64,000 nt of DNA from Pterobdella sp. o SKG-2022 (GCA_964035795.1 OZ038322.1:5136925-5200924), one strand, 5' to 3'; counted from the first letter of the stretch, positions 12,901 through 24,542 are shown. Notes: a model not told the origin generated them from the sequence alone. Translations and numbers: made by a program.

Positions 12901-15143
12901 CGCCAATTAAGGGGAGTAATGGTACTCCTATAAAGAGATCTAGTGCTACCCCAAAGAAACCAATAAACTTATCATCAAAAGCCAAAGTTTCACCAACAAC
13001 TAACACCGAATCTTCTACCATAGTCACCTCAAAATCCACCATCACTTCCCCCACAAAATCTTCCAACATTCTCAACAAAACTTTCATCACTACTATCCAA
13101 ACCACACATACTCCAGTAGAATCTAAGTCTGTAGTTACTTCAAGTAAAACATCTACTCCTAGAACCTCTCACAGAACTTCTGTCAAATCTTCAAGGTCTA
13201 TTAATTCTCCATTAAAATCTACAAGAGGTACCACAACTCCTTTGAAATCAGTTAGAACTACCACTAATCCTATAGGAAGTGCTATTTTATTCGATAGTCT
13301 GACGAGAATCACTAGAAACACGCCACAAAAGCAACCCAAAGATACACCTAACAAAACAAATACTAAATCTACTTCTGCTACAGATAAAACTACAATTAAC
13401 AATACTAAAATCAGAACTTCCAAAATCACCACTAACACACCCCATAAGTCCACGGCCACTCCCAAAAAATCAACCCCCTATCCACCAAACCAGGCTTCCA
13501 CGCCATCACATACTCTTCTTTCTCCTCTTAGAAGGTTGTCTACCCGGAATACCACGCCATTAATAAAGCAAATTGAAAGGGTAGAAAGATTAAATTGTTC
13601 TCAAGAAGAAAATTTTTTTCAAAAAAATAAATTATCTCAAAATAACACACAAAAACGCAACTCATCACATCAACAAAACCCAGCACCACAACAAAACCTA
13701 CCAAATCAACACAACCAATCACCAGAACAACACAGCCCACCACAACACAAATTCTATCATCGCTCTTCTCAATACCAGCAACAATTACATGAGAAAGCTT
13801 TGAATGTCTCTATGTATGAAATATCAACGAAATACAAACACACAAATACACATCCAACTAAAAATACAACTACACCTACTAAGAGATCCAAACAGTACTC
13901 TCTTTCTCATAGTACTCCACCCAAGCAAAAGAGAAATAATAATGATGATAATGATAATAATATAAATAATAAGAAATTAAATAATATTAATAAATCTAAA
14001 CGAATACTAATTCTAGCCAGTGATGATGATGATGATGTTGAAGACGACGATGATGAAACAGAAGAAGAATATAATGAAAAAGATGCTGTTAGTGAAAACA
14101 ATAAAAATACTAAAAAAAAAAGTTTTACGCAAGTCAAAAACAAAAATTCAACAAACAATCAATCTAAGAATATAAAGTCACGTGATATTACTTCACCACT
14201 CAGGCACCAATACAGGGTATGTAGGTCACCAATGAATGTGGTCAGGTCATTGAATGATAGTTTAGTTCGGCCTTTGAGGTTAAAACGAGTGACACCTGCT
14301 AAAAATAATGATGTCAATAAAATCGATAATAAAAATATCAATGATAATAATAAGAATAATAAAAAAAGTAATAATGAAAATAATGATGATGATGATGATA
14401 ATTCTGATCATGATAAAGAGAATGGAGATAATGAACTGAAGAGAAGCTTTTATAGTAGGAGTAAAAGTGCATTTAAAGAAAAGGAAGATGGCGGAAGTTT
14501 TGACGTGGTTAAAAGGAAACTTAGTTTTTCTCCCAAGAAAATGTTGTTACCTTTTGGAGGAAAATCTGCCAAGCTTCACAAGGTTAATTTTAATTCAGGT
14601 TTATTATATAAATTACTTCATATGTCAGTTTTAATTTTTTAATGGTTTTTATAGAATAAAAATATACTCGATAAATTTATAAAATATATAATAGATAATA
14701 AAATAAATATATAGTCAATGATGTGATCGTAATTTCAACCAATAAAATCACATCATTCAGGCTCTTCCAGACTACGATCCAATCATAATCCTTCGTTGCC
14801 ACTCAGGTGACCGGAAAGCTTTAAGAGAAGGGTTTTCATTGGATGACCCAAATGACAAGGTCACCAATGTTTGGGCATGCGCTTTTGAGCCTGACCCACT
14901 TAACCCTGGTAAGATTTCATTGGTTGTCGGATGGGGTTTTTTTTTGATTGGTTAGTTATATTTAGTTGAACAGTATTTATAGGTCAGTTCTAAATTCCTT
15001 TATGTTTTATACTTTCTATTGACACACATGCATGCACACAATCAAAAACAAATTAAAATGGCATGGAGACAAACACGAAAAATCAACACACGTAACCAGA
15101 ATAACAAATACACACACTCAACACATAACAGTGAATCAACCAT

Positions 15144-15222
<79 letters not shown>

Positions 15223-16198
15223 GACTTGGAAGTGCGTTATCCACTTGACAGTAGGTGCACTGAAGATTGATTTCTGGAACATTTCTTCACGTGGTTATGA
15301 AGTCCTTGTTTTTTGAAAACGTTATTGCAATTCGGGCAATGTTGTAATGATGGTGCTTTGTGGACTTGGCGGATGTGGTTTGTCAGACCTGCCTTGTTGA
15401 CCGCTATTTTGTTGCAACCTGGATGCTGGCATTGGAATGAAGAGCTTTTGGAGTGAACATCAAAAATATTTTTTTTCAAATCTTTTTTTGATTGCTCGTT
15501 TCTTTCAGCTTCTTTATTTGTTTTTTGCGATAGCGATTTGATATTTTTGCGCCAATCGTTTCTGTTGCGAGCTTCTGTTTTCCAGGTGTCAACAATGTTT
15601 AGCTTTTTTAGGTCTGTATATATTAGGTCATGCCATCTCTTCTTTTGACCACCTTGAGACCGTGAACCTTCAGCAATTTTGCTCACCATTAATTTTTTTT
15701 GGAGCCTTGAATTTTCCATTCTTTCCAAGTGCCCAAGCCACTGGAGTCTTCTTCGTTGAATCATCACGTCAACTCGCTCTATTTTTGATTTACATCGTAG
15801 TTAGGTGTTTCTCAGTTTGTCCCAAAGAGAGGTCCCCGTGCTGATTCTCAGACACCTGTTTGTGAACACTTGGAAACGCTGTATGTGGCATTGAAGAACA
15901 TTCCAAGTTTCTCTGCCGTATAATAGCGTTGGTATTATAATGGCTTTGAAAAGTTTCAGTTTGGTGGAAACTTATTTTCCGTTGATACCATACCAACCGA
16001 CTAAGGCTGCAAAAGATTTGGGATGCTTTATTGATACGTGATTCAACTTCTGTATCGACTGTGTTGTCACTGTTTAAGATACTGCCCAGGTATTTAAAAC
16101 GTGTCACTTGTTCGATGTTTATATCATCAAGTATTGCCAGCGTTGTGTTGAGGCTTGGAATTGAGTTTTTTGGTAGAATGGTCATGTATTTTTGAAAC

Positions 16199-16293
<95 letters not shown>

Positions 16294-17411
16294 AAGACAC
16301 AGGCATCGTAGCCACATGTGGGGGTAGCATGGTGTGCTTGATTGACGTAGGTAGTGGAAAGGTGATGAAGAGGTGGGAGCTGCATAGAGGGGTTGGTGGG
16401 AAGGAGGCAATTGGTGTGATTAGGTTTTCGGTCATGAAGGAGGTTAAGATGGTTGGTGGTGGGGTCGGGATGTTAGTGAATGAAGTATTTTGGGATGGGT
16501 TTGCTGATAGATTGGGTGCTAAGGTTTTTCGGGGAAGGTTATAATGACGAAAATTTTGTCAGATAAACGAGTTTTTATGGGTTAATATGGTAGCACGAGA
16601 TTGTTCTTGAGGGTGAAAGCTTTTTTTTGTAGCAGTATGTTAGTTCGGTCTGATGAGATAGCTATCGTTATATTGGGATCCTCAGAAAAATAATGTTAAT
16701 AGGGATCATGATGAATAATAACAATAATAATAATAATGATATTAATGTCAATACCAATAAAAAGGATAGTACTGTCAATAATAATAATACAAACACTAGC
16801 AATTCTACTGCCTGGCCTGGTCGACCATAGAGATGGCTGGTAAGAAAGTGAACATCCTTGCTGTGTCAGGTGCTCATAGTTATGATACCATTAATAATAA
16901 AAGTATTAATAATAATAATAAAAAAAAGAATAGTTCAAATAATAATAATAATGTTTTAAATAATAAAGTATTATCAGTAAACTAATAAAAAAATAATAAA
17001 AATGATATATATAATTAAATAAATTTTGCTATAGTGACAATAAAAATTCGAAACAATGATAACCAGGTCACAACGGCTTTCTCAGGCTCATCTGTCCTCA
17101 ACAGCTCTTGTGCTATCATCAGCATGGCAACGGTATGTTATTTGCATATATAATGTAGCACTAATTATGCATTCACTATTTATTCATTCATGAATGTATA
17201 ATTAGCTCATTACATATTCAAATATTGCCGACTGTTTATTAGATATGTATATTATTCAAGCTTAATAGATATTCATATTTCACAATCTAATTACATATTC
17301 ATATTTTACAATCTTATACATATTCATATCCAGGCCGCCCTAACAAGCAAGTGAAAGACTTCTACTATTCCCACCTCACCTTCCATCCCACGCACAAAAC
17401 CTGGCTCTTCT

Positions 17412-17447
<36 letters not shown>

Positions 17448-18471
17448 CAAATAATGGTTTTTTTTATTTATCAATTGTTGTTTTTTTGTTTATTTTTCAA
17501 AGTTTAATTTTATATAGTTTATATATCATTTATTTTCATTATTTTGAAAAATAATTTTTATTTGATATAATAAATCATATAATTTATTATATGTATTATT
17601 TTTATTATTATTCATTATTATTATTATGATATTGTTCTCAACCAACCAAACGACTTCTAGGTTCATCATCTGACTGCACAGTTACATTATGGGATATTGG
17701 TGTTCCCAGCGTTCAAGACATGACTACTAATGTCAAGTATGTGTGGATGTCTGTGCGTGTATGTATGCAAGTGTGTTTGGTTGTATGTGCGGTTAGGTGT
17801 TATGCGTTTGTTTGGTTGTGTGGAAGTGCGTTAACTTTTTTGTGTTTGGGTGTATGTTTTGTATTATGTATGTGTGTTTTTCATCGGTTTATTTGAAGCT
17901 TTTCGAATCAACCAATGACAGAAGACTAGCGGTATTCAATAGCCAACCAGTAGCGATGTTGAGTGACATGGCTTATTTGGACGAACTTGATTGGCTGCTC
18001 GCTGCGAGCCAAGAGGGTCTCATGGTGTGGGAGATCAAAGAAAAGAACTTTGACGCTAAAAGAAGGTAAGGAGGTTATTGACGGTTGATATTCAACCAAT
18101 CAAATTCTTTCGGTAGACTCGACAACAAAAAAATTCAATAACAAAGTATTAAAAAATCAATAATATGAATAATAAAAATAACCATGGTAAATGATAATAA
18201 TGAATAAAATTTAATAATAATAATAATAAGGTCAATAATAATACTGATAATGATAAATAAAATTATAATAATAAACTAAATTCAATAATAATAATAATAA
18301 ATTGAAGTTAATACTACTAATAATAAAAAAAATAAAATAAGAATAATAATAATTATTATTACTTAAAATTAATAACAACACAGATCGCCATTGAAAGTAC
18401 TCAGCAACGAGGAAGAGTCGAGTGTTGACGCCTTGTGCGTGCTCAAGAATATGAAGATCGGTTGGTATTGC

Positions 18472-18515
<44 letters not shown>

Positions 18516-19180
18516 TATTATTTTTGTTGTTATTAATCTTATTGATGTTCAAGTCATTATTTTTATTCAAATTATTACTATTCAAACTTCTATTATTTTT
18601 ATTATTCAGAGTTTCATTATTATCCAATTTCACTTCGTTGTTAGCTTACCCATGAAGTCATCATTATCAAAGCCACTCATCACCCATCCAATCAGCTTTG
18701 AAGTATATAGGTCACCCATTCATAATGGTGTATGACCTCATCAAGTTTGACCTCGTTTTCAAACTTCCTTGGGTTCAAACGGAAGTGGATTACATTGGCA
18801 TGTGTGCTTTTAAAGGTGAGGGGGTGGGTTGGTGGGGGTTTATGATATTGATATGGGGTGTTGGTGGTAGGTTTGAGGCGGTGATTGGTGGAATTTGTTG
18901 AAGAGTGATGGAGAGTGGGTGAGTGTAGTGATGTTAATGGGAGGATTGGTTTGGGATAAATATTGGGATTTTTTATTGGTTAAAGGGGTGGAATAAGTTA
19001 TAAATAAGATTTTGTGATGTTGTGTGGATGTTGGTAATGGTCTGTTTGGACTTCATTCACACTCAATTGAGATTTTATATGGATATAAAGTCAATTTTGA
19101 ATGTCAATGCAAATTTTTGACGTTTTTCTCAATTCTTTACAACACCACCATCACACACAAACACACATACACTCTTCTTC

Positions 19181-19216
<36 letters not shown>

Positions 19217-19901
19217 GGTATGTTGGTGGCTGGAACCAACAGAGGTGACATACTTTTGTATGACGTCACTTGCCCCTCTAAGCCCCCTCACGTGCGTGTT
19301 TTATGGAGCTTCTTTATTGATTTTTTAGTCCTAACTAAAAATTATAGTTTTTATAATTATTTAGAATAATAATTATTTTTTTTGTTTTATTGTCATATTG
19401 TTATTGTTGTTTTTTTAATCTTTTTCAGACCCTGGAATGGCCTATTTGTAAAACGGATAGGGATGATATGAAGGATGTGCTGGAAGAAGACGTATGTATC
19501 TGTGTGTGTGTGGGTGTGTGTGTGTGTGTCGTTTTTTATATTTTATGTATTTGTTGATGACTTAAGCATTTATGTTATTCGTGAATCCGTAAATAAGAAA
19601 AATCTACATAGAAAAAACCAAAGAATAAACAGTCATCAATCATAACAAAGAACAAACAAAAATCACCAATCATACACCATCCGCTATACCAAAGAACAAG
19701 AACTATCCACCACGCCTTCTCAAAACTTTAAGCACCGACATACCAAAAAACAAAAAATACCAATCCCACATCCGCCATACCAAAGAACAAAAACCACCGC
19801 AGGACCGAGTCTTGAACAAAGTGTGCATCGACAAGAATGGTATGCATATTGTGGCTGTGTGTGATTGTAACCTGGTCTGTTTATGGAGGAGGAATGGTTG
19901 A
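6948..19901 (+). CDS. LRWD1: LRWD1/ORCA homologue: leucine-rich repeat and WD40 protein that binds ORC and heterochromatin
   Basis: In animals LRWD1 (ORCA) stabilises the origin recognition complex on chromatin and binds repressive histone marks through its WD40 propeller. My exon model is: 6948-7033, 7421-7544, 11353-11454, a likely 12276-12358, 12785-14582, 14761-14908, 16303-16391, 16800-16869, 17067-17132, 17334-17411, 17661-17736, 17922-18065, 18384-18460, 18711-18815, 19218-19291, 19429-19491 and 19803-19901. All joins keep phase and the total (3282 nt) is a multiple of three, giving about 1093 residues against about 650 in vertebrates. LRRs are seen in exons 1-3 ('HIDLSGNMVKKIDPGLF', 'ITSLDISNNKFDSL', 'RGNPFE'). 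The WD40 part has 'VTNVWACAFEPDPLNPG', 'VATCGGSMVCLIDVGSG', 'NILAVSGHNGFLRLI', 'CTVTLWDIGVP' and 'MLVAGTNRGDILLYDV', which match LRWD1 blade by blade. The excess length is the disordered exon 12785-14582. The least certain part is 11455-12784, where the LRR cap should be. Confidence 0.9.
7713..10924 (-). mobile_element. Nearly full-length LINE, antisense in LRWD1 intron 2
   Basis: Read on the minus strand, the order is endonuclease, reverse transcriptase, Cys-rich finger, C-terminal block. The endonuclease (10924-10085) shows 'VIQEHRWAGG' (catalytic Glu), 'GDWNGHVG' and 'SQIDFIF'. A linker (9753-9436) follows. The RT spans about 9321-8526, with 'GNYRGLKL', 'FVDLEKAFDRVPR', 'GVHQGSVLSPLLFILLLEA' and the 'HADDLVLI' box. 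A PHD-like finger (8500-8360) reads 'CNVCRKGVG..CSTCSHWVHKRCSG...CPRC'. The C-terminal part (8285-7713) has 'LLYGSENW', 'MIRWICG' and 'RLCWYGHVRCSS'. Stops and frameshifts, for instance at about 9030 and 8876, break the ORF. Its 3' end at about 7700 has the 'CAGTATAAACTAATATGGAT' tail, also seen at 56321-56347. Clade: RTE/L2-like, not certain. Confidence 0.9.
11843..11854 (+). other. Possible 12-nt microexon of LRWD1
   Basis: A strong 3' splice site (TTTTGTCTTTCAG) is followed after only 12 bases (TTGTATAATCAG) by a strong 5' splice site (GTGAGG). The 12 bases keep phase 0, the phase between the flanking LRWD1 exons, and encode Leu-Tyr-Asn-Gln directly after 'NPFE'. This is inference from splice signals only. 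Confidence 0.3.
12276..12358 (+). other. Likely LRWD1 exon, helical segment after the LRRs
   Basis: The frame after the acceptor 'CAACACCACAG' gives 'HHKEIGVDDVAVMVDRMVRV' and ends at 'MEKR' before a GTTTTT donor. It enters in phase 0 and leaves in phase 2, which fits the exon at 12785 beginning with one base. The base composition is richer in G and less AT-biased than the surrounding intron. Similarity to the vertebrate LRWD1 helical linker is weak. Confidence 0.45.
15145..15219. repeat. (CA)n microsatellite
   Basis: About 37 uninterrupted CA units in an LRWD1 intron. It ends where an antisense LINE fragment begins. Confidence 0.97.
15220..16202 (-). mobile_element. LINE 3' part with C2H2 fingers, inserted between two (CA)n tracts
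   Basis: The minus strand encodes the LINE C-terminus. Around 16190-15960 it has 'TRFKYLGSILNSDNTVDTEV' and 'RINKASQIF', and about 15770-15237 reads 'RRRLQWLGHLERMENSRLQK', 'GGQKKRWHD' and 'NDWRKN'. Two C2H2-type fingers follow ('CQHPGCNKIAVNKAGLTNHI' and 'CPNCNNVFKKQGLHNHVKKC'). The 5' part (endonuclease and most of RT) is absent. Frame breaks at about 15790 show decay. A shorter copy of the last finger lies at 60391-60485. Confidence 0.88.
16203..16289. repeat. (CA)n microsatellite abutting an LRWD1 3' splice site
   Basis: About 43 CA units. The tract ends 13 bases before the AG at 16301-16302 that starts the LRWD1 exon at 16303, so it occupies the place of the polypyrimidine tract. Confidence 0.97.
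17412..17446. repeat. (TAA)n microsatellite starting in an LRWD1 5' splice site
   Basis: The repeat begins with the GTAATAATAA donor directly after the exon ending at 17411. Confidence 0.95.
18472..18519. repeat. (TTA)n microsatellite just inside an LRWD1 intron
   Basis: An ATT/TTA run of about 48 bases begins 11 bases after the donor at 18461. Confidence 0.95.
19183..19217. repeat. (CA)n tract forming an LRWD1 3' splice site
   Basis: CTTCTTCACACA... runs straight into CGCACAG, with the exon starting at 19218. This is the second LRWD1 intron that ends in CA repeats. Confidence 0.95.
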
Positions 19902-22219
19902 GAGAGGAGAGGAGAGGAAGAAGAAGAAGAAGAAGAGGAGAAAAAATATAAGATGGAGTCTAGGGGAAAAAATATAAAGAAGGGAACAATTAATGAGGAA
20001 GTGAAGGTGAGAGAGTGAAGGAAAAGGAGAAAAGAGATGTCAAGGGTCGGTTGAGTGAAAAGGTAATGAGAGAAGATGGGTGAGAGGAGGAAGTGGAAGA
20101 TGATTGGTGGTGAGGGATGGATGAGAAAAGAACTGGGGGTAAGAATTAGGAGGAAGGGTAGAAGGTTAGGACTATGTGGTGAAATGAAAAAAATGTGAAT
20201 TGACTGTAATGATGAGAGAGAGGGAAGAGCAGGGATAGGAATAAGTTACAATGGAGGAGACGTGTTGCTTCGACAGATATCTCTATTTATTATCGTTGTT
20301 GTATTTATAATCGTTACTTATTGTAAGTTGATGAAAGTGATGGTCGAGGGGAATAAAGACCCGATATCTCTTTGTTTGAACATGATTAAGTTGGGTTCTA
20401 AATGAAGAACATCATTCAATGTTGAAGAGATCTGCAACTCTGACGTGCGGAGAATCAGAAGGTTTAAACTCTATTTTTGGTGGGAGTTTAAAATAACATC
20501 CTACCATTAATTTTTATCTTAAATCATGTGAGTAAAAAAAATGAAAAAGCGTTGAAAAAATATAAGATGTATGCATTAAACAAAGCTACAAGTGACGATT
20601 CAGTTTAATATTTATATTATTTTTGTATTGGTTTACTCTGTTTTGCATTAGTTATCTTAAGGTTTTTATCATTGTGTTTTAATGATTTGATCTGGTTCTA
20701 ATAAATGAAATCAAGATCCTTCCTTTTTATAGAGTTATTTTGTCTTTATATTTATTTTTTCACTGAAGCTTCTTATCATAAACTCGCTTGGGGTTTTTAT
20801 AAAAAAGATTATCAAGCCATAGTAAAAAAAAAAATCAAGATTGGGTACCTCTCTGAATCGTCATATGAGTTAAGTTTGAGAAGACTTCGTGTCGTTCAGT
20901 TGATCAGTCTTCTATTTGTATTCAACACCACTGCCGACCTTTACCCAAGTGAATTACTAGTTTATTTCTTTTTTCATTTATTTTGCTAATAAAGATTAAC
21001 TCACACATTCCAAATTTAATATATATTACTCGAAAAAATCAATATTTTCCAAGTCCATTAAGATTTGACGAAGTTATTAGTAAGTATAACTCGTCATTAG
21101 TGGTTGGTGAGGCAGTCAGCCTGATGGATAGACAGAATCATCATCATGAGTGAGTTGGAGCCATCAAGTCAGTAATTAAGTTTTACAGTAAAAACCAAAA
21201 ATTTTGCTCTTAGCAATTTTATATTTTTATTTAATATTTTTGATATTATTAGTTTATATTATTTTTTTATTTTGCTGATAGTTCTTTTACTTACAAAGGT
21301 ACTCCACTCACGAGATTTTTTTAAAATTAATGGTTAGTAAAAATTAAATAAGTTGTAGATCTTTGTGCACGAAGTTCAAACTGAAACTTGATTAACTAAC
21401 TTTTGGAGCCGCTTAGAATAACTAAACAAAACTTTTACAGTGATTTCAAAAGCGAAATTCCATGATAGTTATTGTAGTCACCTCTTTCTGCCATCGATTT
21501 TTACAAGGTGGTAATTTCAAAATTTTCAAGCTGCTGGGTGCTCAAGTGATCAGCCAGTATCTAATCATAAGCTGATAAAGGTGTGTGATTAGAGGGACTC
21601 ACCCAGCTTGAAGGAATTTTGAAGGAATTCCATTACAACAAGAAGCACTCAAAACAGAGGCCTTAAATGGCCGTTTGATCAGAGGTTTCGTTTGGGTGAT
21701 GAAGCACAGAGAGGTTAAATTTTTCTTTTATTATAAAACTCACTGTAGTGTTTGACACATCTATCAAGTTTTTTTCTAGGATCCTCCATGATTGCGATGT
21801 TTTTTCTCTTAAAACTGCATTATTGCGCAGTTGGGTCTGTGTCTTTAAATGAAAGCAAAAATGTCACGCAGGTTGCCTAAATCCTTAGCAAGTTTGATGC
21901 AAGAGCTAAGTGCAACTTAATACCTTTTTACGCATTTGCATACTCCAAGTTGTGCTAAAGCATGCGCAGCTTACTAATGAGCTAGAGACTTTTTATAGTG
22001 TCTCGATTTCAGCTTGAGCTTCAAGTTTCCTTTGATATGAGACTCAAGCGTGGCACGTGCTTCTCTGAACCAATCAAGATATATTTTTTTCAAATGCCGA
22101 AAGTTTCAAGCTTTGACCGAAAAATTGCCTCTTTAAAATGATTTCAATGACTGCCCAGGTCGAAAAAAAAGTCAAAATCCATGCTTCCCATCTTGACTTG
22201 ATATCTTCAGCAATATTTA
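19902..22219. other. LRWD1 3' flank and intergenic AT-rich DNA
   Basis: A purine-rich GGA/AGA stretch (about 19905-20240) follows the stop codon. An AATAAA at about 20352-20357 could be the LRWD1 polyadenylation signal. I see no supported gene after it. Confidence 0.4.
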
Positions 22220-22440
22220 TTTTTAAGGCCTAGTATATTTACCTTACCCACATTGACTATTTCACTGACAATGAAACGGTTTTGGCTTTAAAGCAAAAGA
22301 CGACACAACAAGTCTGTGATCAGCATCACAGCCTGCATTCGATAGGACCTTCAAGCTTGTGTCTAGTTCTGATAATGTAGATCTATCTATTTTTTGGATG
22401 AAACCAAGACGTTTTTCGATGTAGTTTGCTAAAAAAGAAT
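22220..22440 (-). mobile_element. LINE endonuclease-end fragment
   Basis: The minus strand gives 'DRSTLSELDTSLKVLS' followed by 'NAGCDADHRLVVSSFALKPK'. The '(A/S)DHRLV' ending is the C-terminal catalytic His block of LINE endonucleases. Stops flank it on both sides. Related debris may extend down to about 21600 but is too decayed to call. Confidence 0.5.
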
Positions 22441-22876
22441 TAAATAAAGAAGATAATTTCCAAGCTAATTTTCATAAAATTATTACTGATTAATTTTTTG
22501 GTTTATTTTTGTCCACACTTTGAAATCTGAAAGCTTTTTAACCTTTTGAGACAGTGGATGAGAAGAATTTTGTGATTAATTAGAGAAGAAAAACTTTTTC
22601 TTCAAACACAATTTCAATTTTTAAAGTATAATTAAACAGATCTTAATAGATGTCAACGTTTGTTTCGTTACTTTTAACATAATAATTCATGCAAAACGGC
22701 TCCAATTGACCGTTTGAAACGCATTTAATCATATATAATCCAAAAAATTTTAATCTGTCAGTGCAACTATTTATCAGGAAATAAACCAACTCAGTTTCAG
22801 TAGTACATTCATTAACAATCAGTTCTACTGTACAATTATATAAAACGATACTTTCGTTAAAACAAAATGTTTAACA

Positions 22877-24148
22877 ATGAATTGCGTTGAAGTTTTCGGA
22901 AGCATATTGATAAATAATTCTTAAGCCTCTTTAGACACCAAGATTGCCTTAGAAGGCAAAAAAGTCCTTGGTAACTTAACTTATACATTTTTTAGATCTC
23001 TTCACTTTTATATAAAAAAATGTCACTGTAATATAATCTATATTAACATTAAAATACTACTATAAACGTTAAGGTCTGTATTTCTCTGTTCATTGGTGCC
23101 CGCCTTGCAAAATCTTCACACCGAAATTATCAAAAATTTATGAGAAGTATGCTAAGAGCATAAGGTTTAAAGTTATTTTTTCCACTTATGACAGGAGTGA
23201 AGAAGACTTCAAGGAATATTTCTCTGAAATGCCGAGGCTCGCTTTGCCGTTTGGGAGTGAAAAAATAAAAGTGAATTTTGATTAATAAATAATTAAAAGT
23301 AATTAAAAAAAATTAAGTTGAAGATAAAATCGCCTCAAAAGGGTTCTGGTTGATTCATAGAGCACTACTCCATGTGAGTCATGGTAATAGATGAAAAATA
23401 AAAATCTTTTTAAAAGTAATTAAAATAAAAAGTGTATGTCTCACAAAGTTTAAGGGTTGAAATGTTTATTATTTAATACTAGAAGCAGTTAGGTTACTTA
23501 GAATTGAATGCTAGAGAAAGCCTACTAATGATGTTAATATTTGAATCAAACATTTTTGTTAACTGAATAATAATACAAAGATTTTTTTGATAATGTGAGT
23601 TCAACTTACCGAAAGTCGTGTTATTATTCAGTTAATAAGAGTGTTTGGTTCAAATCGTTTTGTTAATAGGCTAGTTTAGTTAATCATAATAACATTACTA
23701 TTTATAATAATACAAGAAACACAGCGTTTAAAATTGATTGAAAATAAGCTATTTGAAATACTATGGATATTATCTTTAGGTAACTGATACAAAGCGGAAA
23801 AAGGGCTAACTTCAATATAGCCGAACCCAAAAGCAAAATAGAAGAAAAAATCATAATAATATAGATTAACCAACAAAAAATCATAAATAATTATAAGCTC
23901 AAATGAGGAAAATGTCTACCAAAATGATATTTTAATTTTAATTGCTAATATTATCCGAACTAATGTGTTTATATCCATTACTCAAACACCTCCTTCCACC
24001 TTAGGACCTTCAAGCTAGCTACCAAGTAGAAAGAATACCACGCCTTATACTGATTGAATTGGAAAGTGGAGAAGTAATAAGCATTGACGCAACCCTCAGG
24101 TTTTCGGCACAAGACTACGCTTGGGACGACTTTGCTGATCATTTTTGA
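22877..24148 (+). pseudogene. Nucleoredoxin-like (thioredoxin-fold) gene, three exons, in-frame TAA in exon 1
   Basis: Exons 22877-22970, 23074-23270 and 24005-24148 join in phase. The product, about 143 residues plus one internal stop, is a thioredoxin-fold protein of the nucleoredoxin/NXNL/tryparedoxin family, thiol-disulphide oxidoreductases. Exon 2 has the redox site 'SVHWCPPCKIFTPKL', then 'FSTYDRSEEDFKEYFSEMP' and 'LALPFG', all hallmarks of the family. Exon 3 has 'YQVERIPRLILIELESGEVI', including the cis-Pro loop 'IPRL', and ends with TGA at 24146-24148. An AATAAA follows at 24212. Exon 1 reads 'VEVFGSILINNS', TAA (22922-22924), 'ASLDTKIALEGKKVL'; both sides of the stop look like this family. 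So it is a nonsense-bearing allele, a sequencing error, or an unusual start or splice. Exons 2 and 3 look intact, so the pseudogene label is tentative. Confidence 0.75.
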
Positions 24149-24399
24149 AGAACATTGTTAAACATTGATCATTTGATAAGCATGCCTTGTTTTGAAAAGA
24201 TTATTTAGCTCAATAAATGTGTGAGTCATCTTGGAAATTTAGTTTATTAAACAGCAAGCATTAGGTAAAAACAAGAATGATACTGATATAAGTATCCATC
24301 ATTTTGAAAACATCAATTAAGCAATAGGAGCTATTGAATGTAGATTTTAATGGAAATGCAAGGTAAAATATTTAAGTTTTGTTGCTTAGAAATATTTTC

Positions 24400-24542
24400 A
24401 GAGTCAATATTTTGATACTATATTTTTTTCAAGTAAAACTTGAAAAATTCAACTGTCAGTTCATTAGCCTAATGAGTTATGACGAAGTTGAATTTGTCGA
24501 AAGTTTTACTTGGACAAAATATAGTATCAAAATATTGACTCT
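24400..24542. repeat. Foldback hairpin, about 143 nt
   Basis: Arm 24400-24454 ('AGAGTCAATATTTTGATACT'...) is the reverse complement of 24487-24542 with a few mismatches and bulges. The centre (CATTAGCCTAATG) is itself palindromic, so the whole unit folds to a long imperfect hairpin. It may be a foldback MITE or a precursor-like small RNA locus. No target-site duplication was assigned. Confidence 0.7.

Noticed and set aside
12701..13105. 134-codon minus-strand frame rich in Val/Leu
   Set aside because: Shadow of the LRWD1 low-complexity exon on the opposite strand.
15019..15316. (His-Thr)n frames and similar Cys-Val frames at 16127-16544
   Set aside because: Products of (CA)n microsatellites in LRWD1 introns.
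20705..20989. 94-codon hydrophobic frame
   Set aside because: No domain, no splice context, T-rich codons; likely chance.
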